From assembly GCF_014851395.1 (NCBI RefSeq), contig NW_024040485.1, positions 16,901,087-16,965,086 on the forward strand: a DNA stretch of 64,000 nucleotides, read 5' to 3'. The first letter of the stretch is position 1; each line of letters starts with the position of its first letter. This stretch comes from Micropterus salmoides (taxonomy: Eukaryota; Chordata; Actinopteri; Centrarchiformes; Centrarchidae). This document shows positions 1 to 10,994 of this stretch, piece by piece. The notes under the pieces were generated by a model. The model was not told the DNA's origin. It made no database searches and worked only from the letters and a program-made list of their open reading frames with translations. Made by a program: the position numbers and the translations under genes.

Positions 1-650
1 CACTGTGAAAATAACATATACAGCATGTATTTCCTTTAAAATATGCTGCATTGAAATGGAAAAACATCCGTCAAACTACAGTACAATCCTGAAATGTTTT
101 CATACCTCAGCAAGGTGAGGTTTCCAGCAACTGAAGTAGATGACGCACCAGACGCTAATATGCAGTTAAATGCAACTTGGGAGAAAGAGATGTTTCTTTT
201 GTTTGAGTTTTGGTGTGCAAATGTCAACCTCACTAAACGCATAACTGTTTCTGTGGTTTCTGTTTACCATTCGCAAACAGACAGTAAAAACAAATGCCTG
301 CCTTGCGGAAGGAAATGGATGAATAATGCAATAATATTTTGTTAGCAAAAAAAATAAAAATGACAAACAGTTTACACATCTGCTGGAGTACAGAGACAAA
401 ATAAGTTGCTTGTTAGTTCAGGAGAGGATACAGCAACAAAGAGATTAAAAGCAAATATTACAGTACAGTGCAGGGTGTTGTGATTGTGATTTCAACCATA
501 AGGCTCCATATTTTCACCTGTATAAGCATCTTTGCAATACATAGATAATATATGCTAATTATGAGCTCTATTTTCTATTTCCACTGTTTTGTTGGCTTTT
601 ATTTCAGTAAATAATAATGTTAGATTCAGTCATTTCTATTGAAAGTGTTA
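1..650. other. No gene or repeat recognised
   Basis: AT-rich unique-looking sequence. The short ORFs on both strands overlap each other, have no codon pattern and no recognisable domain. Nothing else seen. Confidence 0.6.
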
Positions 651-671
651 ATTTTGAAAGGATGAAGATTT

Positions 672-1100
672 ATTTTTGTACTTACTGTAAGTACTTCAGA
701 TTCCCTTTCAGAGGGAAGTATTGTACTTTTTACTTCACTACAATTATCTGACAGCTAGAGTAACTAGTTTGTTTTAAGATGACTAAAATTTAATATGTGA
801 AACATATAATCATCTTATAAAAACTGATGCATATTTTTAGATTAATATACCCACGAGTATATAAGGAGTTTAAATGAGCTTCTTACACAGTAGAGCATCA
901 GTAATAATTATGCAAAATAGAGTGTAAAAGAATGCAACACTAACACTTTTACTTTTAAAGCAAAGCATATTTTACTGCTAATACTTCAGTACTTCTACTG
1001 TATGAACATTTACATTTTGCATGAATTTTACTTGTAGTGAAGTCTTTCTTCACCGAGGTGAAGCTACTTCTACTTAAGCAAATGATCTGAGTATTTCCAT
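672..1100 (+). repeat. Degenerate teleost non-autonomous DNA element ('gtggtggaaagta' type), 5' end missing
   Basis: The block is rich in the motif tactt/aagta. It contains, in order, a 'cagagggaagtattgtac' segment, 'ctgacagctagagtaactag', a central 'gatgcatat' segment and a 3' 'acttctacttaagcaaatg' segment, ending 'gatctgagtatttcc'. That order matches a very common fish repeat whose ends read gtggtggaaagta and cttccaccac. Here both outer ends are eroded. A second, 3'-truncated copy starts at 9229. It has no coding capacity. The family resemblance is from memory and its name is not given. Confidence 0.6.
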
Positions 1101-2099
1101 AGTAACACATAAAAGGAGAAAAAAAAAAGCCAAATATAAGATGAACAGTTGTGCCTTTTTTGTACCATTCATTTTCTACCCTAACCCACCTATTAAGAGA
1201 CGTTTTTTTTGTACTAATGTATGTTTCAGGTAAAATGATTAATTTTGCTTTTAAAAAGATTAACTGAAGGGTACGTGAACAAATTCTGTTCTCTGCACAG
1301 CCTTTTTTGTAAAGGCCATTCATTGGTTGGATGGATTTTAGGGGCACTCTTTTGTGTGAGCATGATGCTTTTTTTTTTATAATAAGACCAAAAGAGTCTG
1401 GCAATGTTAATATTTCTCATTAAACAAGTCTGTCCAACCAAAGAGAGCACACACAATGAACTCTTCTTTTCTCATTCTTGCTGTCCGTTTGTCTGTCGCT
1501 CACATTTCCTCCCATTTTCTCCCTCTTTCTCTTTCTTTGTCACACTTTACACTGAGTTTTCAAGGCTTTTATTCTGTTGGCCTAAATTGGCAAAGAACAT
1601 TGTTCTAATCAAGCCTGTTGGACAGAGATCAGAGGAGCTCATTGAAAAATCTTTCGATGGCTTATTGAAATCTGAATGAAAAACAAAGCTGAATTTCTTT
1701 TTACCTAATTATAGACTTGATCATAACCTTTTTGTGTAGGGGTAATTTCATTAATTACAATTCAATAATTTATTATTTTATTATTTCTCCTTTGAGACAG
1801 TTCAACCAGTTCTCTAATAAACATGCAAAAATAACCCAAGGCAAGAAACCACAAACCATCGACAAGTCCGCCAACCTTAAAGGGGCCCTGCAGGGTTTTC
1901 TTGTAATCAAACAAATGTTTACATTCAGTGTTATTCACATTGTGGGTGAATTTCCTTCCTCATAAAACATTTGCAAAGGGGTAAATCCAGTATTGTTTAC
2001 ATCTATGTTTATTAGCAAACAGTCTTCTTTTCTGCCTTTATTGGTACCTCATGATCAGTGGAATCCACACCATTGGAAGGGCTGTGATTGAATCGTGTC
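1101..2099. other. No gene recognised
   Basis: AT-rich sequence with short homopolymer runs (for example around 1113-1125 and 1372-1380). Overlapping short ORFs on both strands look random. Nothing functional seen. Confidence 0.5.
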
Positions 2100-2740
2100 T
2101 ACGCAGGTAATAGGGCAATGCATTTAATAAAATTTTCAGTTACAATTTGGCTTCCAACGATTATGAAAACAAGATAATTGAGATAAAACAATTATTGTGC
2201 CACATTCTATTTCTCAATGATGCTTTGGTTTTGTCTTGTTATAAATCCAGCTCACCCCTTTTCTGTACAGCTCCGCCCCTTCCCAAAAGCCCAAATTCAC
2301 TCTCAGCCAGGCTGGGATGTTTAGTTCCGCTCAAGCCAACATGGCTAGGGTTATAATAATTTGCTTGTCACCATTATTAGCTTAAGCCTATGGCACTTTC
2401 CACTACAAAATTAGCCTAGCGGCTAGCATACTTTTCCTTTATACTCATAGCTTAATAAATTACATATTTATACTTCTTTATACTTTTCTTACTCACCATT
2501 GGTTTAAGTCGGAACATCTCCTGACAGAACGCCACAGTTGAATTTCAGCGGTATGTAACGTAACAAGTTGTTGTCAACTTGAGTACCGTAAAACTTCAAT
2601 TATAGCTGAGTCCCAAATAGCCGCCTAACCCGTTTACTGGCCTGGTGTGGGAACACATTTTGACACATAAACGCAGGTCTCCATTAAACACCTGGTCTGG
2701 TTTTTATAGAAGTTCTTTGGATGTATAAAACCTCTTAGCT
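2100..2740. repeat. Possible old interspersed repeat
   Basis: Several phrases look like sequence repeated elsewhere in fish genomes: the stretch around 2150-2200 with its 'gataattgagataaaac' motif, and 2590-2720 with 'tggcctggtgtgggaac' and 'ttttatagaagttctttgg'. There is no second copy in this window and no visible terminal repeats, so this rests on familiarity alone. On the minus strand a gtgagt splice-donor-like signal ends near 2505, which could belong to the same element. Confidence 0.25.
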
Positions 2741-3726
2741 GCTTCTAAGCTGCTTAGATTGTGCATACAAATATTAATGTTTAAACTTATGATCAATATG
2801 TCAATATGAACATGCTACACATCATTAGATCGGTTAGATTCTCCATAATTCAATCGTTCAATTCATTTTAACAGAAACAACGAGCCAAAGTCTAATTCAT
2901 ATAGATATACTTGTGTAACGGAATGGTAAAAGAGAAAAAAACTGTATATCTTAAAATGGTGTGCTTCTTATTTTTCTGCAAAATAATTCTAGGTGCTATT
3001 ACAGTCATTTTCCCCACTTCTTCCAAAGGGCCAGTCTCAGATTGTGTCAAAGTCTGTTAGAGTTTGAAGTGAGAGATGTCCTCGGGCTTAAAAAAGATTC
3101 AAAGCAGATCTTTCACAACTGAAATTCAGAGACATTGCTCATTAAAATTATCCTTATTATCACTGCAGGCTTTAGCTCCATCCTTAGTACTGTACTGCAA
3201 TATACTGTGGTCATTAATTTCCATAAAATACAACTTTTGTTCCCCTGCTGCTTTGCCAGTCTTTTAGTAAAAACATTTGGCCTTGATCTCTAGTCAGTGA
3301 TGTAGTCAGTGATGCCAAAAAAAAAACTTTATATAGCAAAGAAAATCTTTTACAGTTTATGTAAAAGATGGCCATCATTATCCTTCTATAAAGGAGATTT
3401 TGATTTCTGATGTTTTCTGTAGCTCTAAAGGATGACAACTTATATTTCATTTTGAGGTTAAGAATCTATGATCATGTCATTTCAGCAGCCCACAAGGCTC
3501 CTGCGCTGGTAAACCTTGCTGCAGAGTGCAGTTTTTCAAAAGACACTGAATGACTTGTATTAGTGCATATCAACTGACAACAGCAGTTTTTATAAATATG
3601 CATCCAATCAAAACTGTGAATCAAATCGGATCTTTGTAGAAAGGATTTTATGTTGCTCCAAAAAGAAACAAAAAAAAAAGAATTTTCTTATTGGCTATAG
3701 ACGAGGTAATGGCTAGGAGCATCACT
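2741..3726. other. No gene recognised
   Basis: AT-rich unique-looking sequence with a few A-runs (3316-3326, 3669-3680). No supported feature. Confidence 0.5.
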
Positions 3727-3782
3727 TAGGGATGGGTCAGGATTTTAAAATTTTCGAATTTAAAACCCTGAACCATCCCTAA
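3727..3782. repeat. Imperfect inverted repeat (56 bp)
   Basis: The left arm begins 'tagggatgggtcaggatttt' and the right arm ends 'aaccatcccta'. The two arms are reverse complements apart from a few mismatches and meet around an AT-rich centre near 3753-3758. The structure is what remains of a tiny fold-back element or the fused terminal repeats of a DNA transposon. No transposase or longer element surrounds it. Confidence 0.65.
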
Positions 3783-5860
3783 TTGAATAGTTTGTGTGAC
3801 AATCATATTGTCTTAAATAGTCTTAGAAGAATAGTTTCCAGTGACTCTCGAATTATATTTTTGTCCAACAAATACCAGATGCACTTAACAACAGATTTGG
3901 CTTGCCTGCACAATAATACACCGAACTTCAGTTTGTTTTCTTGCGTGCTAAGTGAAAATGCTGCAGTAACCAGAGATAAGTTGTTGTGTCAAAAGAGAGA
4001 GCTGTGTTTTGCGATAAGGCAGAAAAACCATCACAGATTACAAGCTTTCCTATTTTTCCCCCTCCTTTCTGCCTCATCTCCATCCCAAGTTTGAGACGAC
4101 TTTGAATATGGACTCCTTTGAGTTGTTGGTAATTCGAATTGGAGCGAGGGATGCACACAAAAACAAAAATACTGCTGTCATAGTGAGTTGACAACAGAAA
4201 GCATTGCATGGCGGGACAGAGAAATATTCCATCTCGAAACAATGAGACAAGGTGGTTAATTACCCAGTTCATTTCTAATTAGCAACATGAGCGGTGCAGG
4301 GAATTTAGCAGAATAGGGAGTGTGGCTGTTGTTAGCTGGATGGATTCTGTTTTGCTGTGTGTTGCTGCTGAGATAGGCCCCGTGCCTGAAAACAGCGGTG
4401 GTTTTGCATCCAGCAGCACCATCCGTGGTCACTCAGAGGGAAGTAATGCCAGAAAAAAATACTGAATGAATAGGTGTTTGGCACAGTGAAGTGCTATTCT
4501 TAGGGAGGGATAAACAGCAGGCCAAAGGGGACTAAAAAGCGTGGTATCTCCTTTGGAGTTAAGTGAACACCTGAATCTAAGGTATCAACAAAAACAAACC
4601 TTCCCTGCTATAAGTGTCTCACTGGTGTAAGATATACATAACACATGACTGAGTATGGCATATTTGTTAGTAGAACATTTAATTTCAAGTCTATACATTC
4701 CACAAATATCACATTTCATATATTATCCGGGCACGTCATGCTGGATTACCCCACAAATATGTTTCCCAAAGTGGACCAAATATTCCCTTTCTTTAAAGCC
4801 GGGCTTTACTTTCGACAATCCAAACTACTCCAGTTGACTGCCACAGGCATGTGTGAGACGAGAGCATGGAAGCAGGAAGCCATGAAACAAATTGGATAAA
4901 TGTTATTTCTGGAGGAACGTTTTTAAATGGGATGCGGGACTCTTATTGAGGCAGCCAGGCTTGAAATTGGGTGAAATCGCACATTAACAGAACATGGGCG
5001 ATTCTGCATTCACCTTTTGTTAACTCTGGTGCCCCTGCCATTGTCTTTCATGCAGTTCTTTGCATATGAGACCTATTTTTTGTGGATTTAGATCATACAT
5101 AACACACACATACATACATGTGCAATAAGTGTAAACATGCACAAGTGCATGCACAGGCATATGCAGGTATCCCCTTTTAACTTTTGCCTTCCACTCCACT
5201 TGAAACTAATTCAGAGGTCGCTGATTTTGCCCAAACAGACTGACTGACCTGTAATTTTCAATATCATCGCGCAAAACAATGTGCAATCAGGGAGTATTGA
5301 AACCTACTGGAGTGTAGAGGCCATGGCTGTATTGAGACAATGAAAAGGAGTCTAGGAGTGTGTAAGTGAGTGTGTATGTGCACCCTGAGTGTTTTCAGGG
5401 TTGCATTACCACTCTCCTGCAAATCACCTGTCAGGGAATATTGTGTTTGACTTCCTCTTTAGCTACACTTTAGGTGCATTTGATTTGCTCTGGCTGATGT
5501 GAAGCACACGCAAAAAACAGATCCATTCACATGTTCCTCATGATCTTGAGAGCAGCTTAAACCTCCAGTGTTCGTAATAAGAATTTAGACTTTAATTTCA
5601 CATTAGAAGAAGAGGTCAGATTGGAGGCTTCAACATGACTTTTGTAAATAAGGAATACATTATTTCACTAACTTTCCACACATTTCTATTTGCATAATAC
5701 ATAGGCTTAAAAGCAATGTTTTATTTCAGCTTGATTTCCTCACCTTCTCCTTGGGTTGAGATTAACTCCTCTTCTTTTCTGCAGTTCCTGTAAGTGTTGT
5801 ATCTTGAGTTACACTAAGACAGCCCTGTGTAAAGAAGTGTTTTTTTTACTTGTTTGTACT
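3783..5860. other. No gene; unique sequence with a possible conserved element near 4195-4320
   Basis: No ORF with coding character. Around 4195-4320 the sequence is of balanced composition and carries two taatta homeodomain-type cores (near 4257 and 4277), unlike the AT-rich flanks. 5100-5170 is CA/CATA-rich. Nothing else seen. Confidence 0.4.
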
Positions 5861-6110
5861 CCCTCGCCATCCTCTCCGTTCAAAGCTATGATTCTCACCT
5901 CTAGGGCCATCTTTTTTACCTTCATATGTTTCACTCCTCCTCCCCACGATCAAATGCATCTCCCTTTTCTTCCCTTCGGGATCGCCTTTGAACACCACAT
6001 GTGTGATTGAGAGTTTGTGGAAACCAGCCACACAATCTAAATTCTTAGATAAAAGTTATGGATACATGGTTTAAATGTCCAGATACTTTCACTCCAAGTG
6101 GTTATAGAAG
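5861..6110. repeat. Dispersed repeat, copy 1 (related copy at 8562-9035)
   Basis: Two parts recur at 8562-9035 in the same order and orientation. The first reads 'caaagctatgattctcacct' and runs on through 'ctagggccatc' and 'tttcactcct'. The second reads 'gtgattgagagt' to 'ccactccaagtggttat'-like sequence near 6090-6105. The copies differ by scattered substitutions and by about 270 bp of extra sequence in the second copy. No coding capacity or terminal repeats were identified. Confidence 0.75.
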
Positions 6111-7708
6111 TTGGCCAGTAGACAACGATAAAGACTGTCTCTTCCAAAGCAACACTTCTTCTGTCCGTCATTCTGATGAGAGACACGAAACCTAACAGCT
6201 CAGGGATTGTGCAATACCAAGATGGCAGCCCGGGCAATATTTTGATTGACAGCGACAACGGAAAAAGTAAGTCAGCGGTTGTAACTGCATATGTATATTG
6301 GTGCGTTTGTTGTTATTATTATCTGGATAATAACTGTGAGTTTTGTGGTTTGAGTGATGAATTAAACAGCTGATCAGAGCTGGAGCTGAGCTTCCGTTAG
6401 AGTGGTCGGACTGCAGTGTGGGATGAGATGAGAGATATCTGGATGGCAGAGCAATTTATGTCGTGATATAAATTCATATAGATGCTTGGTGTTTGATGTG
6501 TGTTTGGTATGGATAAAAATGGTTGGTTTGACGTTCTGGCTGAGCCTCCTAGCTTCACGGAGGTGTGTGGCGTGCATAGGGTGACAAAATACTAGGATCA
6601 GATATGGTCTTTTGCATTTTGCGTGAAAATTGATCGTCCTGCCCGTCCGTGCTTAAAGGTTAATGATTGGGGTGACTTTATGTCCATTGTTTGCGCAGTA
6701 CTGCATGGCCTTTGTTTTATATTTTCATTGCTTGTGTATACCGCAAGAATATCGTCATTACTTGTATAATTGCTGATGCATGTGTCCCTGAAAATGTGTA
6801 AAGTCAGAAACAAAGTCAGAGTTAAAAATTATACCTCTTTTTGTGAAATCACAAAGAGTGCTAAATAAGGTGGAAAATAATTTAAAAACATAGTGGAAAA
6901 AAGATGTAAACTGAAAAATTAAGGAACTGAAAGCACTTCAAAGATTACAAAGCGCTCCAAGAGCCAAAATGAAAAAACTGCCAACACCTTTTGTTAAAAA
7001 AATGTTTTTAATTAGAATCATTTGCAGCTCAGTCCTGTCGGACCAATTTAGATAATTGTTTCATGTCTTGTTTTAATCACACTCCCTGCTCATACACATA
7101 CCTGAAACAACCTGTTGGTGACTGTGGACACTAATTCCCTTGTTCTTTTGTGCCGTTTGGCTGTTAGTTACAACCTGTGTTAGTCACAGAGACAGCATCT
7201 GTCCTCATTCTTTCTCTCACACCCTCTTTTTTTCTCATTGAATCTTTAACTCCTTGCCTCCCTGCCTCTCTCTCCACTTTTCTGGCGCCATCTTTTACAC
7301 TGAGTGTCACAGTTAGTTCTTTGCCCAGACAGGCAGGCGGGCTCATCCAACTACCGTCCAAAAACTCGAGATGCCTCGTCCAGACAACTGAAGTTGTTTG
7401 GTTCCACTTTGGCTGAGACCAATTGCTTCATTTACTGCTTGTGTGTTCATATTTTATGGCTTTGTCCGACCAATGTGGCTCTTGTGCAGACCTGCGGGAG
7501 TTCACGCGGTTCGCTCCTCTTCGCCTGAATGTTTTCTAGTTGCCTTGCTTGTGTTTGTCTTTCACTTGTTCTCTGTCTTTCTCTCTCAGACACCCACACT
7601 GTTCTGCCAGAGACTCATCCAGAATTATCCTGTGCCAGACATAATTCAAAAACAGACAAAAACTCCTTGTTCACTGTTCCATATCAGTCAATTACTGTGT
7701 CTGAATTT
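6111..7708. other. No gene recognised
   Basis: At 6222-6270 a short reading frame begins ATGGCAGCC and closes within eight codons. A gtaagt donor-like site follows at about 6267. This could be a decayed first exon of a transposon or chance. The acceptor-like pyrimidine tract ending at about 7589 has no matching donor before the downstream microsatellite. Nothing else is supported. Confidence 0.4.
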
Positions 7709-7752
7709 GTGTGTGTGTGTGTGTGTGTGTGTGAGTGAGTGAGTGAGTGTGT
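7709..7752 (+). repeat. Compound microsatellite (TG)n(GAGT)n
   Basis: About 12 TG units run directly into five GAGT units. GT-rich sequence continues more loosely to about 7840 and again near 7970-8020. The ORFs reading VCVCVC or THTHTH across it are repeat translations, not genes. Confidence 0.95.
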
Positions 7753-8466
7753 TTGGGGGTATTGGCAATTCTCTCTGAATGTGTGTGTGCCAAAAATGAG
7801 GCACAGTGTGGTGTATGTGTGTGTGTGGGTGGGTTGGTGGGTGTCAGCCCTGACTGTGTTAACTAACAAATCATCAGTGTCCTAATTTTTGTGTTGCTTA
7901 GAGGCTTGTTTCCAGTCTATAGACAGATCTGACAGTGATCAATAAGCTGCTGTCTCTGTGTGAGTGAGTTAGCGTGACTGTGTGTGTGCCTTGCTGTGTT
8001 TGCATGCGTGTGTTTGTGGATCATTAAGCTCCTCTGGGGATGGCACTGTTCTGTTTTCATTCGGCAGACATCAGGGAGCGGGGCAGTCATGTCATTGAAA
8101 CAACTGAGTCTTCACACTGATAGATAATCAAAATGTACTGCAGTGCCGGATAGATAGCATGACATTACATGGCAGCCTTCTGAAGTGGGCTGACAGGTTT
8201 CTTAGCCGTTACCAGTGAGAGCCTTCAAGGCATGATGCATCATTAATTAGCGCACCTCTTTTATTAAGAGATTTATTCAAGCCCCCATAATGTCTCCTCT
8301 CCTCTGCTCTGAGGTTTGCTTCTTAATTTGAGTATTTTTCAGTCATGTTTTAAGCCCATCCCGAAGCTTACACGTCGGGTGAACATTTTGGTGGAGCCAA
8401 GCCCTCAAGGTCCTCTAGTGCCAAGCCGTCCCTGCATCTGGTCCTTTCAGATTTCTGCAACAGTCA
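7753..8466. other. No gene; GT-rich then unique sequence
   Basis: GT-rich to about 8030, then unique. A block at about 8222-8330 is high-complexity, holds a cattaattagcgc homeodomain-type core (about 8242) and is a candidate conserved non-coding element only. Confidence 0.4.
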
Positions 8467-8556
8467 CATTGGAGAAGTTGGAACCAGAGAAGGTTTGGCA
8501 AGTTTTGCTTGCAAACAAATGATTAATTGATTAGCAAAATAGCCAGTGGTGGAAAG
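8467..8556. repeat. Fragment of 'agggctgcaacta'-type teleost element, copy a
   Basis: Contains 'gagaagttggaaccagagaa' and then 'ttaattgattagcaaaatag'. The same two phrases occur at 9176-9228, and both copies run straight into 'ccagtggtggaaag'. A fuller relative of the family lies in reverse orientation at 46617-46930. The shared junction shows that this piece and the 9176 piece are copies of one composite, not two independent insertions. Confidence 0.7.
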
Positions 8557-8561
8557 TAGCT

Positions 8562-9035
8562 ACCCTTGCCATCTTCTCCGTTTAAAGCTATGATTCACAC
8601 CTCTAGGGCAATCTCCTTTATCTTCATGTGTTTCACTCCTCGCTACCCGCAATCGACTGCATGTTAAACATGCTGGCACAATGTAGTGTTGGCATTTTTG
8701 CTTTTAAATTCCATCATCCAAAATGATTTTAGAATTTAAATGTTTAGTGAATTTGGAGACTTTTGTGATGGATCACTCTGTATGTATCAAATGGTATACT
8801 GCACTGATTCCCAACAAGGGGTACATGTGACCCAAGTGGTACTTTGTCATAATAAACAGTAAATGACGAGCTATGATAAGGTGACTGCACGGGACATACC
8901 TCCCACCAATCTGAATCAGTTGTAACACCTGAACATCACATGCTGTGATTGAGAGTGTGTGGAGACCAGCCAGCAGGGAAGCCACACAATCTAAATACTT
9001 GGTTAAACTTCTTCCACTCCAAGTGGTTATAGCAC
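8562..9035. repeat. Dispersed repeat, copy 2 (related to 5861-6110), interrupted
   Basis: 8562-8660 matches 5866-5960, and 8935-9035 matches 6001-6110, in the same orientation. Between them lie about 270 bp absent from copy 1. These include a hAT-like terminal sequence at about 8799, which suggests later insertion. Confidence 0.7.
8799..8905 (+). repeat. hAT-like terminal fragment
   Basis: Begins 'cactgattcccaacaagggg' and runs through 'gtggtactttgtcata'. The start closely resembles the common fish hAT end cagtgattcccaacc. No second terminus is visible, so only one end of a non-autonomous element is kept. It sits inside the interruption of the dispersed repeat 8562-9035. Confidence 0.45.
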
Positions 9036-9099
9036 ATGCAAACTTTACCACGTGTATACAATTAATACAGTTAATAATGTAAAAATAATATCCAGTTTA

Positions 9100-9228
9100 A
9101 AAAAAACAGTCCACAACTCAAAGATAGTCAGTTTACTATCATATAAGACAAAGACAAGAAGCAAATAATCACATTAGAGAAGTTGGAACCAGAGAAGGTT
9201 AAACAGTAAATTGATTAGCAAAATAGCC
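9100..9228. repeat. Fragment of 'agggctgcaacta'-type teleost element, copy b
   Basis: Reads 'cacaactcaaagatagtcag' and then the same 'gaagttggaaccagagaa' and 'attgattagcaaaatag' phrases as copy a (8467-8556). The first phrase corresponds to the reverse complement of the middle of the fuller element at 46617-46930. Confidence 0.7.
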
Positions 9229-9398
9229 AGTGGTGGAAAGGAACTATGTACAAGTACTGTAATTAGGTACAATTTTGAAGTACTTGAACTTTTGTATTTC
9301 CATTAGTATTGCTGATACTTTGTAGACTATCTCTACTTCAAGACATTTCACAGAGAAATATTGTACTTTCTACAGTATTTAAAACTGTATTTAGGGAG
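9229..9398 (+). repeat. 5' part of 'gtggtggaaagta'-type teleost element
   Basis: Starts at the characteristic 'agtggtggaaagg' end and continues through a tactt/aagta-rich segment to 'gagaaatattgtac' (about 9354-9367). It then breaks off where the LTR-like block begins at about 9399. It is the 5' portion of the family whose 3' portion is seen at 672-1100. Confidence 0.7.
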
Positions 9399-9900
9399 TG
9401 TCGCATGTCTACTTATGTTTTAATAAAGTTATGAGAATTATAATATTCAGAAAATATTAATTCATAAACTTCTCGTTTCGCGGGGCAACACCCGAGATTC
9501 CGTTCGCCCAGGGTCTCCGGATTCCCTGGGTATGGTTAATAATTATACAATTATTCACTAGTGATCAGTTAGTTAACAATCGCTCAATTATCTTAAATCA
9601 ATCAGTCAGTCTCATATTGAAGGGGTAAATTCTCATGACAGGGACTTGGAGTTAGGCAACACACACACAATTCCTTTGATTACAGTGAAATTTATTAACT
9701 AACTAAGGTGACATAAATGCGGTTAAATACAAATCGAACAAATAAACAATGGCTAAACAATGAGAATGTGGGGTTCTATTGTGGGGAGAATTTGATTTAC
9801 ACGGGCAGCCAATGAATGCAAGCTATGAGTTTTAAGGTCTAAAGACAATGGATTAACAGACTATTGGACATTACTGACCACAGAACGCAGGGATTTGGTC
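9399..9900 (-). mobile_element. LTR-like block A, copy 1 (antisense)
   Basis: This block is the reverse complement of 10995-11479. Shared landmarks include 'taattatacaattattcact' (about 9539), 'gtgatcagttagttaacaat', 'aatcagtcagtctcatat' and a conserved AATAAA with its downstream 'ttcactgtaat' (read on the minus strand). The polyadenylation-like signal and the tgt...aca-like outer edge suggest a retroviral or LTR-retrotransposon LTR end. No gag, pol or env reading frame is present. Assignment to a named family is not possible here. Confidence 0.5.
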
Positions 9901-9934
9901 TTACTGCATGTACATACATTTGCCTCTATTTGAG

Positions 9935-10280
9935 TAGTTATGTTAACTGTTGTTGCTATCTGTTGTTATTAGTGCTGAAAAGAAAGTTACTTGTGCAGTG
10001 TTTTTATTTTCAGTAAGACACTCCTTCATCTAATGTAATCAATGCTTGTTCATAATACTGTCCTACAAAATTTCTTTAGAAATGATGACAAAGGAATGTT
10101 TTACTATACTCTTAATCGCCAGCTTGAATTTAAGGATGAATCAACAAATTCCCCGGTTCCTAAGGAGAGACGATCTTTGATTTAATCCAAGCTTTCCTCA
10201 TGTAACCTGAGCTCCCCCAAGTGGACGAAATAAGTATTACATGCCTCGCCGGAAATGCCGTTAAATGTATAAATATCCTG
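9935..10280 (-). mobile_element. LTR-like cluster block B, copy 1 (antisense)
   Basis: Reverse complement of 11655-12020. The clearest shared part is 'gagctcccccaagtggacga' (about 10209) with 'taagtattacatgcc' after it; a second is 'tttgagtagttatgtta' (about 9939). In the element's own orientation B lies before block A here but after block A in the other copy. A short piece at 10330-10395 also resembles part of block A. Confidence 0.55.
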
Positions 10281-10419
10281 ACCAATAATGTGACAATTGT
10301 TTCCTGTTACCAAATGCCTAAGAACAGTACAACCGTTCAACCATTGAGATTCGATTGTGGAAAATATTTGATTATAATACGTGCAAATAGATTTCTTTTT
10401 AGACATTAAGTTTAGAAAG

Positions 10420-10990
10420 GCAGTCCCATGGGAAACCTGAGACGCCCCCTGGGGAACCACGCCCCAGGCAACAAAAGAGCGACACGCGACCTCTCGCTCT
10501 CTTCTCTTCGCTGTTGGCTCTCTGCCACTCTGTTCTGCTCGCTGGACGCTTTGGCACGCGACGGCGTGCCTCGCCAGGCAACGCCCTCAGACTCGGCCAG
10601 CGAGTTCGGCCTTTTGTTTCGCCTGAAGCTACACACCTGAAGTGCCGCGACATCGATCTGCCCTTCAGTTTGTTTTATTTTCTTTATTTCTTTTGTTTGT
10701 TAAAGTTATCAGTCCGTTAAGTTACACTGGACTAATTCAGGAACGACCGAGTTCCATTTTAAGCCTTTTTCGTCGAGCCAACTTCACCGAGGTCAGACCA
10801 AGCCACGTGGTCTCGCCAGCTACAACGAAGGAAACCTGAAAACAGCCGAACTGCCAGACGGAGGAGGCGTTTTCAATCAGATACGGAGAACCCCGGAGAA
10901 TCCCTAGCAAAAAGCCAGGATCGGGCAGCTAGCGCGGGACCCGTGCAACAGGCCAAAAGCAGGCTGTCGACAAGCAGTAAGACTTAACAC
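10420..10990 (+). other. CpG-rich core between inverted LTR-like blocks
   Basis: This is the most GC- and CpG-rich stretch of the first half of the window (for example 'cacgcgacggcgtgcctcgc' near 10555). It is continuous with block A of copy 2 (10995-11479) and probably forms the upstream part of the same LTR-like unit. ORFs of 68-84 residues on both strands overlap one another and have no recognisable domain. A host CpG-island promoter is the alternative, but no gene starts here. Confidence 0.4.
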
Positions 10991-10994
10991 ACAT

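Noticed and set aside
7575..7742. Exon after the 'tctctctcag' site at about 7589
   Set aside because: No donor before the TG microsatellite, and both open frames run into the repeat.
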